NCBI GenBank assembly: GCA_016794765.1
Contig: JAEUJG010000046.1
Span: forward strand, 1 to 5,627
From: Spirochaetaceae bacterium
GTDB lineage: Bacteria > Spirochaetota > Spirochaetia > Treponematales > Rectinemataceae
Reading direction: 5' to 3'
Length of the DNA: 5,627 nt
The notes under the pieces were generated by a model. The model searched no databases. It had not been told where the DNA came from and saw nothing but the letters and a program-made list of their open reading frames with translations. The translations under genes were made by a program, and so were the position numbers. Positions 1-5,627 of this stretch are shown piece after piece. Position 1 is the first letter of the stretch, and each line of letters begins with the position of its first letter.

Positions 1-1883
1 AAGCTCGCCGTCACCACGCCGGCCTTGGGATGCGGCCGGGAGGCCAGGCTGGCGCGCAACTTCTCCGCCACGAGGAGGGCGCCTTCAAGTCCCGTGTTCG
101 GGAGTATGGCGGCGAACTCCTCTCCACCCCAGCGTATCAGGTTGTCGGCGTCCCGCAGGAGCGCCTTGGCCGCGGCCGCCGCCGCGACGAGCACCTCGTC
201 GCCCACATCGTGCCCATGAAGATCGTTGACGCGCTTGAAGTGGTCCAGGTCGAACATGACGAGGCTCGCTCGCTCCCCCGACCGATCGCTCTTGCCCAAG
301 GCGACCGTCATCCATTGCTCCAGGTAGCGTCGGTTGTAGAGTCCGGTAAGCTGGTCCGTGCTCGCGATGGCGGCCAGGCGGTCCTCGTTGTCTTTCTGGT
401 CCTGGATGTTCAGGAGGAGACCTTCGTATTCTTCGATGCCCGATCGCTTCATGACGCGTTTCAGGTGGAGGCGGGCCCAGAAGGCCGTTCCGCCCGAGTC
501 GACCAGCTGGGTTTCCAGCACCAGGAGCTCGCGGTGGTCGTGCAGGAACCGGCGGAGCAGGTGGTAATCGCTTTCGCTCCGGAAAAGCCCGGGCAGATCG
601 GCGTCAAAACGGCGGGCAAACGCCGTGGCGTCGTCGCAGCCAAACTGCCTGAGGAAGTAGCGGTTGCCGAAGGTAAAACGCCCTTCGGCGTCGAGCAGGA
701 ACATGCCGGCCGGCACCGATTGCACCAGACGTTCCGCCAGATCGCGGACGGAACGGGCGAGCGAGCCGAACTCGTCCCGCCGCGACAGCCCGGCGACGCT
801 CGCGCCGCCGTCGGCGGTCATGTGGTCGAGGCTTTCCACCAGGGCGCGGAAGGGTCGCAGGAAAAGTTGGCGCATGCCCAGGGAGAGCGCGAGCACGGCG
901 AGCGCCAGGACCAAGGCAAGGACCGCGCCCATCGTCACCAGGACCCGGGGATCATAGAGTTGCCCGAGGCCGAAGAAGGTCACCGCGTGCCAGCCGGTTC
1001 CCGCGATGGGCACCAAGGCGGCGTATTGGTATTCTCCGCCGGAGAGCCGGAGCGCCACGGGCTCCTTGGGATCGCGCAAGTAACGCTCGATTTCCGTCCG
1101 GAACCCTGGGCTGCCATGGTAGCTATACACGGTTCCTTCGACGCCGACCGGGCTCCCGTAGCTGTTCTCCGTGATGTTCCCCAGGTCTTGGTCGAGCTGG
1201 ATGGCGCCATAGGCGTTGATGAGAATCGATCGCGCGCCGTGACGTTCGTGGCCGGAGAGGATTGCGCGAACCAGCGGGTCCAGATGCAGGCCCGTGCCGA
1301 TGACGCCCGCGACCCGCCCCCCCGCGCGAACGGGGCAGTTCACCCACACGCGGGTGGTGCGCAGGAAGCGGTCCGTATCGATGTTGAGGGTGTAATCGCC
1401 CGGCAGCGCCAGGCTCTTGAAGAACCACAGGTCCTCCGGATTGTCCCGCGCCAAGATTCCGGAAACGAGGGAGGGATCCACCGTGGAACCTTTGGGGAAG
1501 AAGCGGAAATTGCCGGTGGCCGCGGCCGCCACGAAAATGTCCCTGCCCTGAAAGACCTCGCCGAGCGCGGTCAGGGAGCGGGCGGCCCGGGAGGCGACCG
1601 CGGCATCGTCTTCGGCCAGAAGCCAATCCCGGATGTCGGGATCGGCGGCGGCGGCCACGGAAAGCGTTATCTCCCTTCCGAGCTGGCTTTCCAGCTCACC
1701 CCCTATTTCATTCCCGTAGAGGATGGCGTAGTCCTTGGATATGCGGTCGGAATAGCCGCCGAGCCCCACGACAAACACCGCGACAAAGGCGAGGAGGGCG
1801 ACAAGGAGGGTAATCATGGCCAGCGCGACGAAGCTTGTCCCCACGGAGGTCGCCTTCGGCTTTCTTGCGGCTTGATTATCCAC
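1..1883 (-). CDS. Membrane-bound diguanylate cyclase with Cache-like sensor, HAMP, PAS and GGDEF domains (3' end outside window)
   Basis: Predicted to make the second messenger c-di-GMP from two GTP at the inner membrane, in response to an extracytoplasmic ligand. About 627 residues are visible. A basic N-terminus (RKPK) precedes TM1 at about 17-40. A periplasmic Cache-like region follows to about 310, with a typical WFFKSL...P core and GVIGTGLHLD strand at about 153-205. TM2 lies at about 314-336, a HAMP-like segment (RRDEFGSLA) at about 337-387, PAS at about 388-495 and GGDEF from 508 (STDQLTGLYNRR). Metal-site residues FDLD (D545) and the active site GGEEF (586-590) are present. RDAD (577-580) sits exactly five residues before GGEEF, as in product-inhibited cyclases. 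Roughly the last 35-40 residues of the domain lie outside the window. I chose the GTG at 1883, because an upstream in-frame TGA limits the frame and this start keeps the basic residues before TM1. No Shine-Dalgarno is evident; GTG at 1844, with GAAGG eight bases upstream, is the alternative. The ligand cannot be inferred. Confidence 0.93.
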   Translation of the reverse strand, partial: MDNQAARKPKATSVGTSFVALAMITLLVALLAFVAVFVVGLGGYSDRISKDYAILYGNEIGGELESQLGREITLSVAAAADPDIRDWLLAEDDAAVASRAARSLTALGEVFQGRDIFVAAAATGNFRFFPKGSTVDPSLVSGILARDNPEDLWFFKSLALPGDYTLNIDTDRFLRTTRVWVNCPVRAGGRVAGVIGTGLHLDPLVRAILSGHERHGARSILINAYGAIQLDQDLGNITENSYGSPVGVEGTVYSYHGSPGFRTEIERYLRDPKEPVALRLSGGEYQYAALVPIAGTGWHAVTFFGLGQLYDPRVLVTMGAVLALVLALAVLALSLGMRQLFLRPFRALVESLDHMTADGGASVAGLSRRDEFGSLARSVRDLAERLVQSVPAGMFLLDAEGRFTFGNRYFLRQFGCDDATAFARRFDADLPGLFRSESDYHLLRRFLHDHRELLVLETQLVDSGGTAFWARLHLKRVMKRSGIEEYEGLLLNIQDQKDNEDRLAAIASTDQLTGLYNRRYLEQWMTVALGKSDRSGERASLVMFDLDHFKRVNDLHGHDVGDEVLVAAAAAAKALLRDADNLIRWGGEEFAAILPNTGLEGALLVAEKLRASLASRPHPKAGVVTAS

Positions 1884-1889
1884 GTTCAA

Positions 1890-1919
1890 AGTGTATTTCG
1901 CGGCGGCATGGATTGCCAG
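1890..1919 (-). promoter_or_regulatory. Weak candidate sigma70 promoter for the diguanylate cyclase gene
   Basis: Read on the minus strand, CTGGCA (1919-1914) and TACACT (1895-1890) each match four of six consensus bases and are separated by 18 bases. The -10 element ends only six bases before the GTG at 1883, so transcription from it would begin at or next to the start codon and give a leaderless message. This agrees with the lack of a Shine-Dalgarno there. A second AT-rich hexamer, GATAAT (1931-1926), has no matching -35. This is a motif match only. Confidence 0.25.
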
Positions 1920-1948
1920 AGCGCGATTATCTTTTGTTCACGTCGAGA

Positions 1949-1972
1949 CCCGTCCCGCGATCCGGGACCGGG
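1949..1972. other. Imperfect GC-rich inverted repeat between the acyltransferase and cyclase genes
   Basis: Bases 1949-1957 (cccgtcccg) pair with 1963-1972 (cgggaccggg), with one bulged C and a five-base loop. It lies 31 bases past the acyltransferase stop, where a terminator could sit. Neither strand has a T-run after the stem, so it is not a standard intrinsic terminator. It could be a 3'-end stabilising hairpin, part of a factor-dependent terminator, or chance in GC-rich DNA. Confidence 0.3.
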
Positions 1973-2002
1973 ATTCGCTCCGCGTCTTTCGCGCGCCGCT
2001 CC

Positions 2003-2779
2003 TCAAAGGAGCTTCGCGTACTCGAGCTCGACGATTTTCCGGAGCCGGTTGATGAAGCGCGCGGCGGGCGCCCCGTCTACGATGTCGTGGTTGAAGACCA
2101 CGGTCATGTTGAGCATCTCGCGGATCTCGACGGCGTCGCGGCGGACGACCGGCTTCTTGACCGCGGAGCCGAGGGCGAAGGATACGGCCTTGGGGCCGCC
2201 GATGTAGGGGATCACGTAACCCGGCACGTTGGAGAACATCGAGACGGAGGTCACGAAGACCGTGCCGGAGAGCTCCTTCACCTTCGCGTGGTTCCGGAGG
2301 AGGGAGCGCATGAGGAAGACGCTCGCGCGCCGCGGGATCGCCGTGAGGAGGGCCTGCAGGAAGGAGGAAAAGACGTAACCGCTCTCGTCGTCGTCCCCCG
2401 TCTTGGCGGCATGGATCTCCGAGGCGATCTCCGCGGCGGACTTGCGGTCGGCGCCGCGGACGATGTATTGCTTGGTCACGAGCCGGCCCCCTCGTTCGAC
2501 CTCTATCGGGATGTTCAGGTCCACCTCGCCGAAGGCCGTGGTGTTCCGGTAGTCGATGATCGAGTTGAAGTCGGGCATCTCCGCGAGGCAGGTCGCGATC
2601 GCCTTGAGGAGGAAGGAGAACAGCGAGCCCCCGCAGCCGGCGACGCGCCGCTCCCGGAGGGTCTTGCGGAGGCTCGTGATGTCGAACTCGAGGATGGCGA
2701 CGAAGTTGTGCCCGTTCTCGACGAGGTCGAAGCCGAGCATGGAAAGTTTCCGGAGCCTCGTGGTCCTGGCGCTGCGCAT
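2003..2779 (-). CDS. Stand-alone 2-oxoacid dehydrogenase E2-type acyltransferase domain protein
   Basis: A 258-residue protein with the fold signature of the CoA-dependent acyltransferase core of 2-oxoacid dehydrogenase E2 subunits (related to chloramphenicol acetyltransferase). It lacks the lipoyl and peripheral-subunit-binding domains that precede this core in true E2 proteins. The C-terminal motif FNHDIVDGAPAARF aligns with the E2 motif DHRxxDGAxAARF: catalytic His231, Asp235 and Gly236 are kept, while the flanking Asp and Arg are Asn and Asp. The upstream stretch SGTVFVTSVSMF matches the E2 GTFTISNLGMFG strand. Family knowledge suggests transfer of an acyl group from CoA to an unknown acceptor. 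No E1 or E3 gene is nearby, so a role in a dehydrogenase complex is unlikely. I chose the ATG at 2779 because AGGGGG lies four bases upstream; the frame stays open to a TTG at 2830 without such a site. It is transcribed divergently from the methyltransferase and ends with TGA. Confidence 0.85.
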   Translation of the reverse strand: MRSARTTRLRKLSMLGFDLVENGHNFVAILEFDITSLRKTLRERRVAGCGGSLFSFLLKAIATCLAEMPDFNSIIDYRNTTAFGEVDLNIPIEVERGGRLVTKQYIVRGADRKSAAEIASEIHAAKTGDDDESGYVFSSFLQALLTAIPRRASVFLMRSLLRNHAKVKELSGTVFVTSVSMFSNVPGYVIPYIGGPKAVSFALGSAVKKPVVRRDAVEIREMLNMTVVFNHDIVDGAPAARFINRLRKIVELEYAKLL

Positions 2780-2783
2780 GGTT

Positions 2784-2789
2784 CCCCCT
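2784..2789 (-). promoter_or_regulatory. Ribosome binding site deciding the acyltransferase start
   Basis: AGGGGG on the minus strand, followed by AACC and then ATG at 2779. It favours 2779 over the in-frame TTG at 2830. That TTG is part of a TTGACA hexamer (2830-2825), which could instead be a -35 box, although no convincing -10 follows at the right distance (GAGGGT at 17 bases). Confidence 0.6.
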
Positions 2790-2918
2790 GTTCCCGCCTC
2801 CACCCTCGCCCGCGGGGCGGCGATTGTCAAGCGGCGGTCATGACGCGGCCCCGCGGGCGGCGGCGGGCTTGGGGGCGGCCGCGCGCCGAGGCGCGGCGCG
2901 TGCCGGCGGCGCCCGGGA

Positions 2919-2948
2919 TTGACAGCAGCGGCGCACCCCGGCTACTGT
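2919..2948 (+). promoter_or_regulatory. Candidate sigma70 promoter for the methyltransferase gene
   Basis: A perfect -35 hexamer TTGACA (2919-2924) is followed after 18 bases by TACTGT (2943-2948), which keeps the key T, A and final T of the -10 consensus. It lies in the 290-base gap between divergent genes and points at the methyltransferase. A start near 2955 would leave a leader of about 115 bases. That leader can form a six-base-pair stem (GGCCGT 2987-2992 with ACGGCC 3007-3012) and a short CGCGG/CCGCG hairpin (3024-3037), neither resembling a known riboswitch. The -35 match stands out in very GC-rich DNA, but the call rests on motif alone. Confidence 0.4.
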
Positions 2949-3069
2949 CCCGTCATGCGCTCCTAGAAATCCCTCCATCGCCACCGGGCCGTAGATCCTC
3001 CCCGACACGGCCACCGAACCGCCCGCGGCGATCCGCGCGCGGACAAAACACGCGAAACAAGGACAGGAT

Positions 3070-3933
3070 ATGGACGCACACACCCTTTTGCGGCTGGCCG
3101 CCAGGCCGGCGCTGTACGAAACCGCCCCCGCCTCGATCTGGACCGATCCCTGGATCGGCCAAAGGCTCCTCGCCGCGCAGCTCGACGAGGGCACCGACGC
3201 CGCGACCCGGAGGAAAGGCCAGCGCGAGCGCGCCCTGGCCTGGATCGAGGGCAAGCTCGCGCGGAGCCCCGCGCGCGTCCTCGACCTCGGCTGCGGGCCG
3301 GGGCTCTACGCCGAGGCCCTGGCCGCCCGCGGACATGCGTTATGCGGCATCGACATCTCCGCTCCCGCCGTCGCCCACGCGCGGGACTCGGCGGCGCGGG
3401 CCGGCCTCTCCATCGACTACCGACGCGGCGATTACCTCAAGGAGGAGCTTGGCGGCGGCTGGGACCTCGTCATGATGATCTATTGCGACTTCGGGGCCTT
3501 GACGCCGGAGGCGGGGGAATCCCTCCTTGAAAAGGCGTCGCGCGCCCTGGCTCCCGGCGGACTCCTCGTCTTCGACGTCTTCGGACCCGGACTGGCGGAG
3601 GAACGGAAGCCCGGACGCGGCTGGTACCGCTCCGCGGGACCCGGCTTCTGGGCCGAAAGGCCGCACCTCGTCCTCGAGGAAAGCTTCGCCTATCCGGAGG
3701 CGCGGGCGCTTGCGAGCCAATCCCTCGTTCTCGTGGAAGGAGAGGCCGAACCGCGACTCTACCGCACCTGGGACCGCTGGTTCGACCGGGAGGGCCTGGA
3801 GGAGCTTCTCCGCGGCGCGGGCTTCGAGCCCGAGGAGATCCGGGGCGACCTCGTTGAGAAAAACGACTTCACCTCCGCCGACGTCCTCTTCGCCGCGGCG
3901 CGGCCGAACGCGACGCGCGGGGGGCGGGGATGA
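3070..3933 (+). CDS. Class I SAM-dependent methyltransferase
   Basis: A 287-residue soluble protein predicted to transfer a methyl group from S-adenosylmethionine. The Rossmann-type methyltransferase core starts near residue 68. Motif I reads VLDLGCGPG (70-78), the acidic residue ending beta strand 2 is D95 in GIDIS, WDLV (131-134) begins strand 4, and ALAPGGLLVFDV (159-170) is the usual post-III strand. The N-terminal 65 residues (with WTDPWIGQRLL, 24-34) form a cap seen in a subgroup of small-molecule methyltransferases. The region after 170 is rich in aromatic residues and probably shapes the substrate pocket. The substrate cannot be named. The ATG at 3070 is supported by AAGGA at 3059-3063, six bases upstream. 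The gene stands alone on the plus strand, divergent from the acyltransferase and convergent with the radical SAM gene. It has no signal peptide or membrane segment. An rRNA, protein or quinone methyltransferase is not specifically indicated. Confidence 0.92.
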   Translation: MDAHTLLRLAARPALYETAPASIWTDPWIGQRLLAAQLDEGTDAATRRKGQRERALAWIEGKLARSPARVLDLGCGPGLYAEALAARGHALCGIDISAPAVAHARDSAARAGLSIDYRRGDYLKEELGGGWDLVMMIYCDFGALTPEAGESLLEKASRALAPGGLLVFDVFGPGLAEERKPGRGWYRSAGPGFWAERPHLVLEESFAYPEARALASQSLVLVEGEAEPRLYRTWDRWFDREGLEELLRGAGFEPEEIRGDLVEKNDFTSADVLFAAARPNATRGGRG

Positions 3934-3990
3934 GGCGGGATCCGCGGGGGGCCAGGGCAAGGGCCGCCCGCGAAGGCGCCGCCCGGGCCG

Positions 3991-4036
3991 GGAGATAAAA
4001 CCAAAGGCCCGTCTCCCGCGAGGGAGACGAGCCTTC
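3991..4036 (-). terminator. Intrinsic terminator of the TetR-radical SAM transcription unit
   Basis: Starting 22 bases past the radical SAM stop on the minus strand, AAGGCTCGTCTCCC (4035-4022), loop TCGC and GGGAGACGGGCCTT (4017-4004) form a 14-pair stem, followed by the T-rich tract TGGTTTTAT. The pair at 4030/4009 is a U-G wobble in minus-strand RNA but an A-C mismatch in plus-strand RNA. The plus strand has only two T residues after the stem. Both facts orient the terminator to the minus strand; any effect on the methyltransferase message would be weaker. The rest of the convergent gap from 3934 holds nothing else that I can identify. Confidence 0.85.
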
Positions 4037-4057
4037 CGGCCCATCGGCTTCAAGATT

Positions 4058-5056
4058 CTAGGCGGATTCCGGCTCGGGCAGGGAGCTTGACGGCGCTCCG
4101 CCGGAGCAGGCGCCGAGCGAAGCCACCCAGCCTTTTTTGTTCCAGAGCGCACAACCGCCCTTGGTCTCCGTGAGCGCCGCGTGGCGCTCGCGGATCGCCT
4201 TGAGGAGCGGCGAATCCAAGGCCTCCCGCAGGGAGAGCTCGGCCGCGCTCGTGTCCGAGAAGGGCGCGAAGGGGCAGGCTTCCAAGGCTCCATCGTCGGC
4301 AAGATGCATGAAGCCGCGGCCCGCCGCGAGGCAACCACCGAAGGCTTCCTCGTCGCCCGGGAGGGAGACGGTCATGAAGGAATAGCCGTCGAAACGCCCC
4401 GGCCGCGACAGCTCGGCCTTTTGGGCCGGCGTGAGGACGAGGCCTTCGCTGCCCGGAGCGACGGGCACGTACTCGATGAGGAAAAGGACGGCCGCCCCGA
4501 GCGCCTCGAGGCCGCGCAGGAAAGCATCGGCCAGCACCGCGTCGGCGTTGCGGGAGCTCAAGGTCACGGAGAAACCGAAGAGGGCGCCGCGCGCCTTGAG
4601 CTCGGCGACGGAGGCCAAGACACCTTCGTGCACGCCTCGGCCGCGACGTTCGGCGGTAAAGGCCGTATCCCCTTCCACGCTGAAGACCGGGAGCAGGCGG
4701 CCCCAGGAGAAGAGATCGAGATAGGCTTCATCGACCAGGGTGCCGTTGGTGAACACGGGAACGACGAGGCCTGGGAGTTCGGCGATGCCCTGAAGGAGGC
4801 TTCTGCGAGTAAGCGGCTCGCCGCCCGCGATCATCAGCGTGCCGACGCCGAGATCGATCGCCTCGCGGAACAACTCCAGGAACCGGCGGTCGGAGAGTTC
4901 GGCCGAGGCGCCGGGGCGGACGGCCTTGGAGTAACAGCCGACACAGGCGAGATTGCAGTTCCGGGTAATGGAGGCGATGAGTATGGCCGGCACGGCACGG
5001 CCTTCCCCCGCCGCGGCCGCCCTTTTTCGGGCCTGCCGCCGTTGGAAGGCCGCCAT
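4058..5056 (-). CDS. Radical SAM protein with C-terminal auxiliary cysteine region
   Basis: A 332-residue iron-sulfur enzyme of the radical SAM superfamily. It is predicted to cleave S-adenosylmethionine reductively to form a 5'-deoxyadenosyl radical. The signature CNLACVGC gives cluster ligands C34, C38 and C41 (CxxxCxxC). The SAM-binding GGEP motif is at 78-81 (MIAGGEP), followed by VFTNGTLVDE (101-110). The C-terminal part has further cysteines at 242 (GGCLAAGRGF), 261 (EACPFAPF), 302 (GGCALW) and perhaps 317. This suggests one auxiliary [4Fe-4S] cluster in a SPASM/twitch-like extension, with fewer cysteines than a full SPASM domain. Substrate unknown; no precursor peptide gene is visible nearby. 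ATG 5056 is the first possible start after an in-frame TGA, but it lacks a clear ribosome binding site. The frame continues with coding character up to an ATG at 5188 that has an excellent one, so the native protein was probably about 376 residues. It follows the TetR-like gene on the same strand and ends in TAG before the terminator. Confidence 0.92.
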   Translation of the reverse strand: MAAFQRRQARKRAAAAGEGRAVPAILIASITRNCNLACVGCYSKAVRPGASAELSDRRFLELFREAIDLGVGTLMIAGGEPLTRRSLLQGIAELPGLVVPVFTNGTLVDEAYLDLFSWGRLLPVFSVEGDTAFTAERRGRGVHEGVLASVAELKARGALFGFSVTLSSRNADAVLADAFLRGLEALGAAVLFLIEYVPVAPGSEGLVLTPAQKAELSRPGRFDGYSFMTVSLPGDEEAFGGCLAAGRGFMHLADDGALEACPFAPFSDTSAAELSLREALDSPLLKAIRERHAALTETKGGCALWNKKGWVASLGACSGGAPSSSLPEPESA

Positions 5057-5188
5057 GCCCAGGAGACGGGCGGCTTTCCAGGCGCCTACGGCCGGTCTTC
5101 CGGAGGCGAAGGCGCCCTTGAGCGCGATCCGCGTGGCCCGGCCGAAGAACCGTCGGTTTCATTCGTCGAAAAGCGAGGTCCCTGTCAT
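5057..5188 (-). other. Interrupted 5' end of the radical SAM gene: nine-codon ORF, in-frame TGA, then untranslated or recoded extension
   Basis: From the ATG at 5188 the frame reads MTGTSLFDE and then TGA (5161-5159). The next 34 codons run without a stop straight into the radical SAM ORF at 5056 in the same frame. These codons encode a basic, helix-like stretch (NRRFFGRATRIALK... and WKAARLLG) that looks like an ordinary N-terminal extension ahead of a radical SAM domain. No ATG, GTG or TTG lies between the TGA and 5056. Possible explanations are a CGA-to-TGA transition or a sequencing error in a gene that began at 5188, a regulatory upstream ORF, or stop-codon readthrough. Three other genes here end with TGA, so genome-wide reassignment is unlikely. 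Which explanation holds cannot be decided from one sequence. Confidence 0.6.
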
Positions 5189-5194
5189 GGTGTA

Positions 5195-5200
5195 CTCCTT
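5195..5200 (-). promoter_or_regulatory. Strong ribosome binding site before the interrupted radical SAM start
   Basis: AAGGAG on the minus strand lies six bases before the ATG at 5188. It is the best Shine-Dalgarno match in the window and is the main reason to think that translation of the radical SAM gene was meant to start at 5188 and not at 5056. Confidence 0.75.
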
Positions 5201-5221
5201 GCGGTTCGCTCCCCCGTCCCG

Positions 5222-5250
5222 TTCGCGCGCGAATCGGGAGGCGCCGCCTC
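5222..5250. promoter_or_regulatory. Two adjacent palindromes between the TetR-like and radical SAM genes, possible operator
   Basis: TTCGCGCGCGAA (5222-5233) is a perfect 12-base palindrome. GAGGCGCCGCCTC (5238-5250) is a perfect inverted repeat around one central base. Both lie in the 67-base gap between the TetR-like stop and the radical SAM ATG at 5188. TetR-family dimers bind palindromes near their own genes, so one of these could be an operator. GC-rich sequence makes such palindromes more likely by chance, and no clear promoter lies beside them. The second repeat could also form a small hairpin in the intergenic mRNA. Confidence 0.35.
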
Positions 5251-5255
5251 AATGA

Positions 5256-5627
5256 TCAGGAAGCCCTACCCGGCGCTCCGGCGAAGGGTTCCAAGATGCC
5301 GTCAACAACGAAATCGATGACGCGATCCCTATCGGCCTTGACCGAGAGGTCGGCGCCGGTCCAATCCGAAAACCAGGCGCGGCGGAGATAAAGCAGTTGA
5401 AGGGGCGCCACGATAAAAAAGCATGCCCAGCGGAGTTCCCGCTCGTCGGTGCCGGGCGGCAGGAAGGAACGAAGGACCTGAGCGAGAAACTTGGTGGTTT
5501 CAAGGTCACCTTCGAGCATCTCGTGACGGAGGATGAAGTCGCTGCCCCCGGAGGCGAGTTCGGTCGCCTCCGCGAAATCGTGGAGGATCGACTTCAGCTC
5601 TTCCTTGCCGGCGCGAAACGCCGCCAC
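5256..5627 (-). CDS. Probable TetR-family regulator, C-terminal part (5' end outside window)
   Basis: The visible 124 codons are open to the right edge and end in TGA at 5258-5256. The sequence is helical and soluble, with features common in the ligand-binding and dimerisation half of TetR repressors: an ILHDFAEATELAS helix, a long helix around FLAQVLRSFLP, a WACFFIVAPLQLLYLRRAWF core helix, and a final DFVVDGILEPF helix. The N-terminal helix-turn-helix that would settle the family lies beyond the window. GTG at 5627 falls at the edge and is unlikely to be the true start. The gene is followed 67 bases later by the first possible radical SAM start, on the same strand and without a terminator between, so the pair is probably cotranscribed and the regulator may control it. 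A different all-helical protein cannot be excluded. Confidence 0.55.
   Translation of the reverse strand: MAAFRAGKEELKSILHDFAEATELASGGSDFILRHEMLEGDLETTKFLAQVLRSFLPPGTDERELRWACFFIVAPLQLLYLRRAWFSDWTGADLSVKADRDRVIDFVVDGILEPFAGAPGRAS

Noticed and set aside
30..2207. 725-codon plus-strand open frame
   Set aside because: It lies antisense to the diguanylate cyclase and the acyltransferase, both with clear family motifs. The translation is low-complexity and charged with no recognisable domain, as expected when GC-rich codons leave the opposite strand free of stops.
2825..2830. TTGACA on the minus strand upstream of the acyltransferase as a full promoter
   Set aside because: No acceptable -10 hexamer lies 16-18 bases downstream (GAGGGT at 17), so only an isolated -35-like hexamer is visible.
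2842..2912. Very GC-rich stretch with many short GCG/CGC inverted matches
   Set aside because: Stems are about five base pairs with tiny loops and no T-run; this is expected by chance in such composition and does not support an RNA gene or terminator.
1835..3475. 546-codon plus-strand open frame
   Set aside because: It overlaps the acyltransferase antisense and then the methyltransferase in the wrong frame. The Pro/Arg/Ser-rich translation has no protein-family character.
3340..4338. 332-codon minus-strand open frame under the methyltransferase
   Set aside because: It is antisense to motif I and the rest of the methyltransferase core and overlaps the radical SAM gene out of frame; the translation is Arg/Pro-rich and featureless.
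5125..5161. Possible selenocysteine insertion signal after the TGA at 5161-5159
   Set aside because: Only a four-base-pair stem (CCGA with TCGG) can form, and its loop begins about nine bases after the TGA, too close and too weak for a bacterial SECIS element. No conserved redox cysteine position is evident there.
4728..5252. 174-codon minus-strand frame whose internal ATG (5163) overlaps the TGA of the nine-codon ORF as ATGA
   Set aside because: It looks like translational coupling, but the encoded sequence is Arg/Gly/Pro-rich and is the out-of-frame version of the radical SAM coding region.
4181..5320. 379-codon plus-strand open frame
   Set aside because: It is antisense to the radical SAM gene, whose cluster motif and GGEP site fix the coding strand.

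Overview
This GC-rich bacterial window carries five protein-coding genes and no RNA gene, CRISPR array or insertion sequence that I can see. The lineage cannot be fixed from sequence alone. The mix of a Cache/PAS/GGDEF protein, a stand-alone E2-type acyltransferase and a TetR-linked radical SAM protein would fit a high-GC spirochaete, deltaproteobacterium or similar environmental bacterium, but this is a weak guess. TGA ends three of the genes, so ordinary stop usage applies.

Layout, left to right. Positions 1-1883 (minus) hold a membrane-anchored diguanylate cyclase that runs off the left edge. Its order is TM, Cache-like sensor, TM, HAMP, PAS, GGDEF; the GGEEF active site and the RxxD inhibitory site are intact. 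A 119-base gap with an imperfect hairpin separates it from an E2-like acyltransferase (2003-2779, minus). The 290-base gap at 2780-3069 is a divergent promoter region, with a sigma70-like element facing right. Positions 3070-3933 (plus) encode a class I SAM-dependent methyltransferase. It converges on a radical SAM gene (4058-5056, minus), and between the two lies a strong intrinsic terminator oriented for the minus strand. Upstream of the radical SAM gene, 67 bases past the first possible start, is the C-terminal part of a probable TetR-family regulator (5256-5627, minus), cut by the right edge.

The most notable point is the 5' end of the radical SAM gene. A strong ribosome binding site and ATG at 5188 open the same reading frame as the radical SAM domain, but an in-frame TGA interrupts it at codon 10. 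Protein-like sequence continues between that TGA and the next possible start at 5056, which has no clear ribosome binding site. This looks like a recent nonsense change, a sequence error, or a short upstream ORF that controls expression.

Functionally, the TetR-like and radical SAM genes probably form one transcription unit ending at the terminator near 4000. The other genes look like independent units: c-di-GMP signalling, an orphan acyltransferase and a small-molecule methyltransferase. I see no convincing evidence for a new multi-gene system. The long plus-strand open frames lying over minus-strand genes are by-products of GC-rich codon use.
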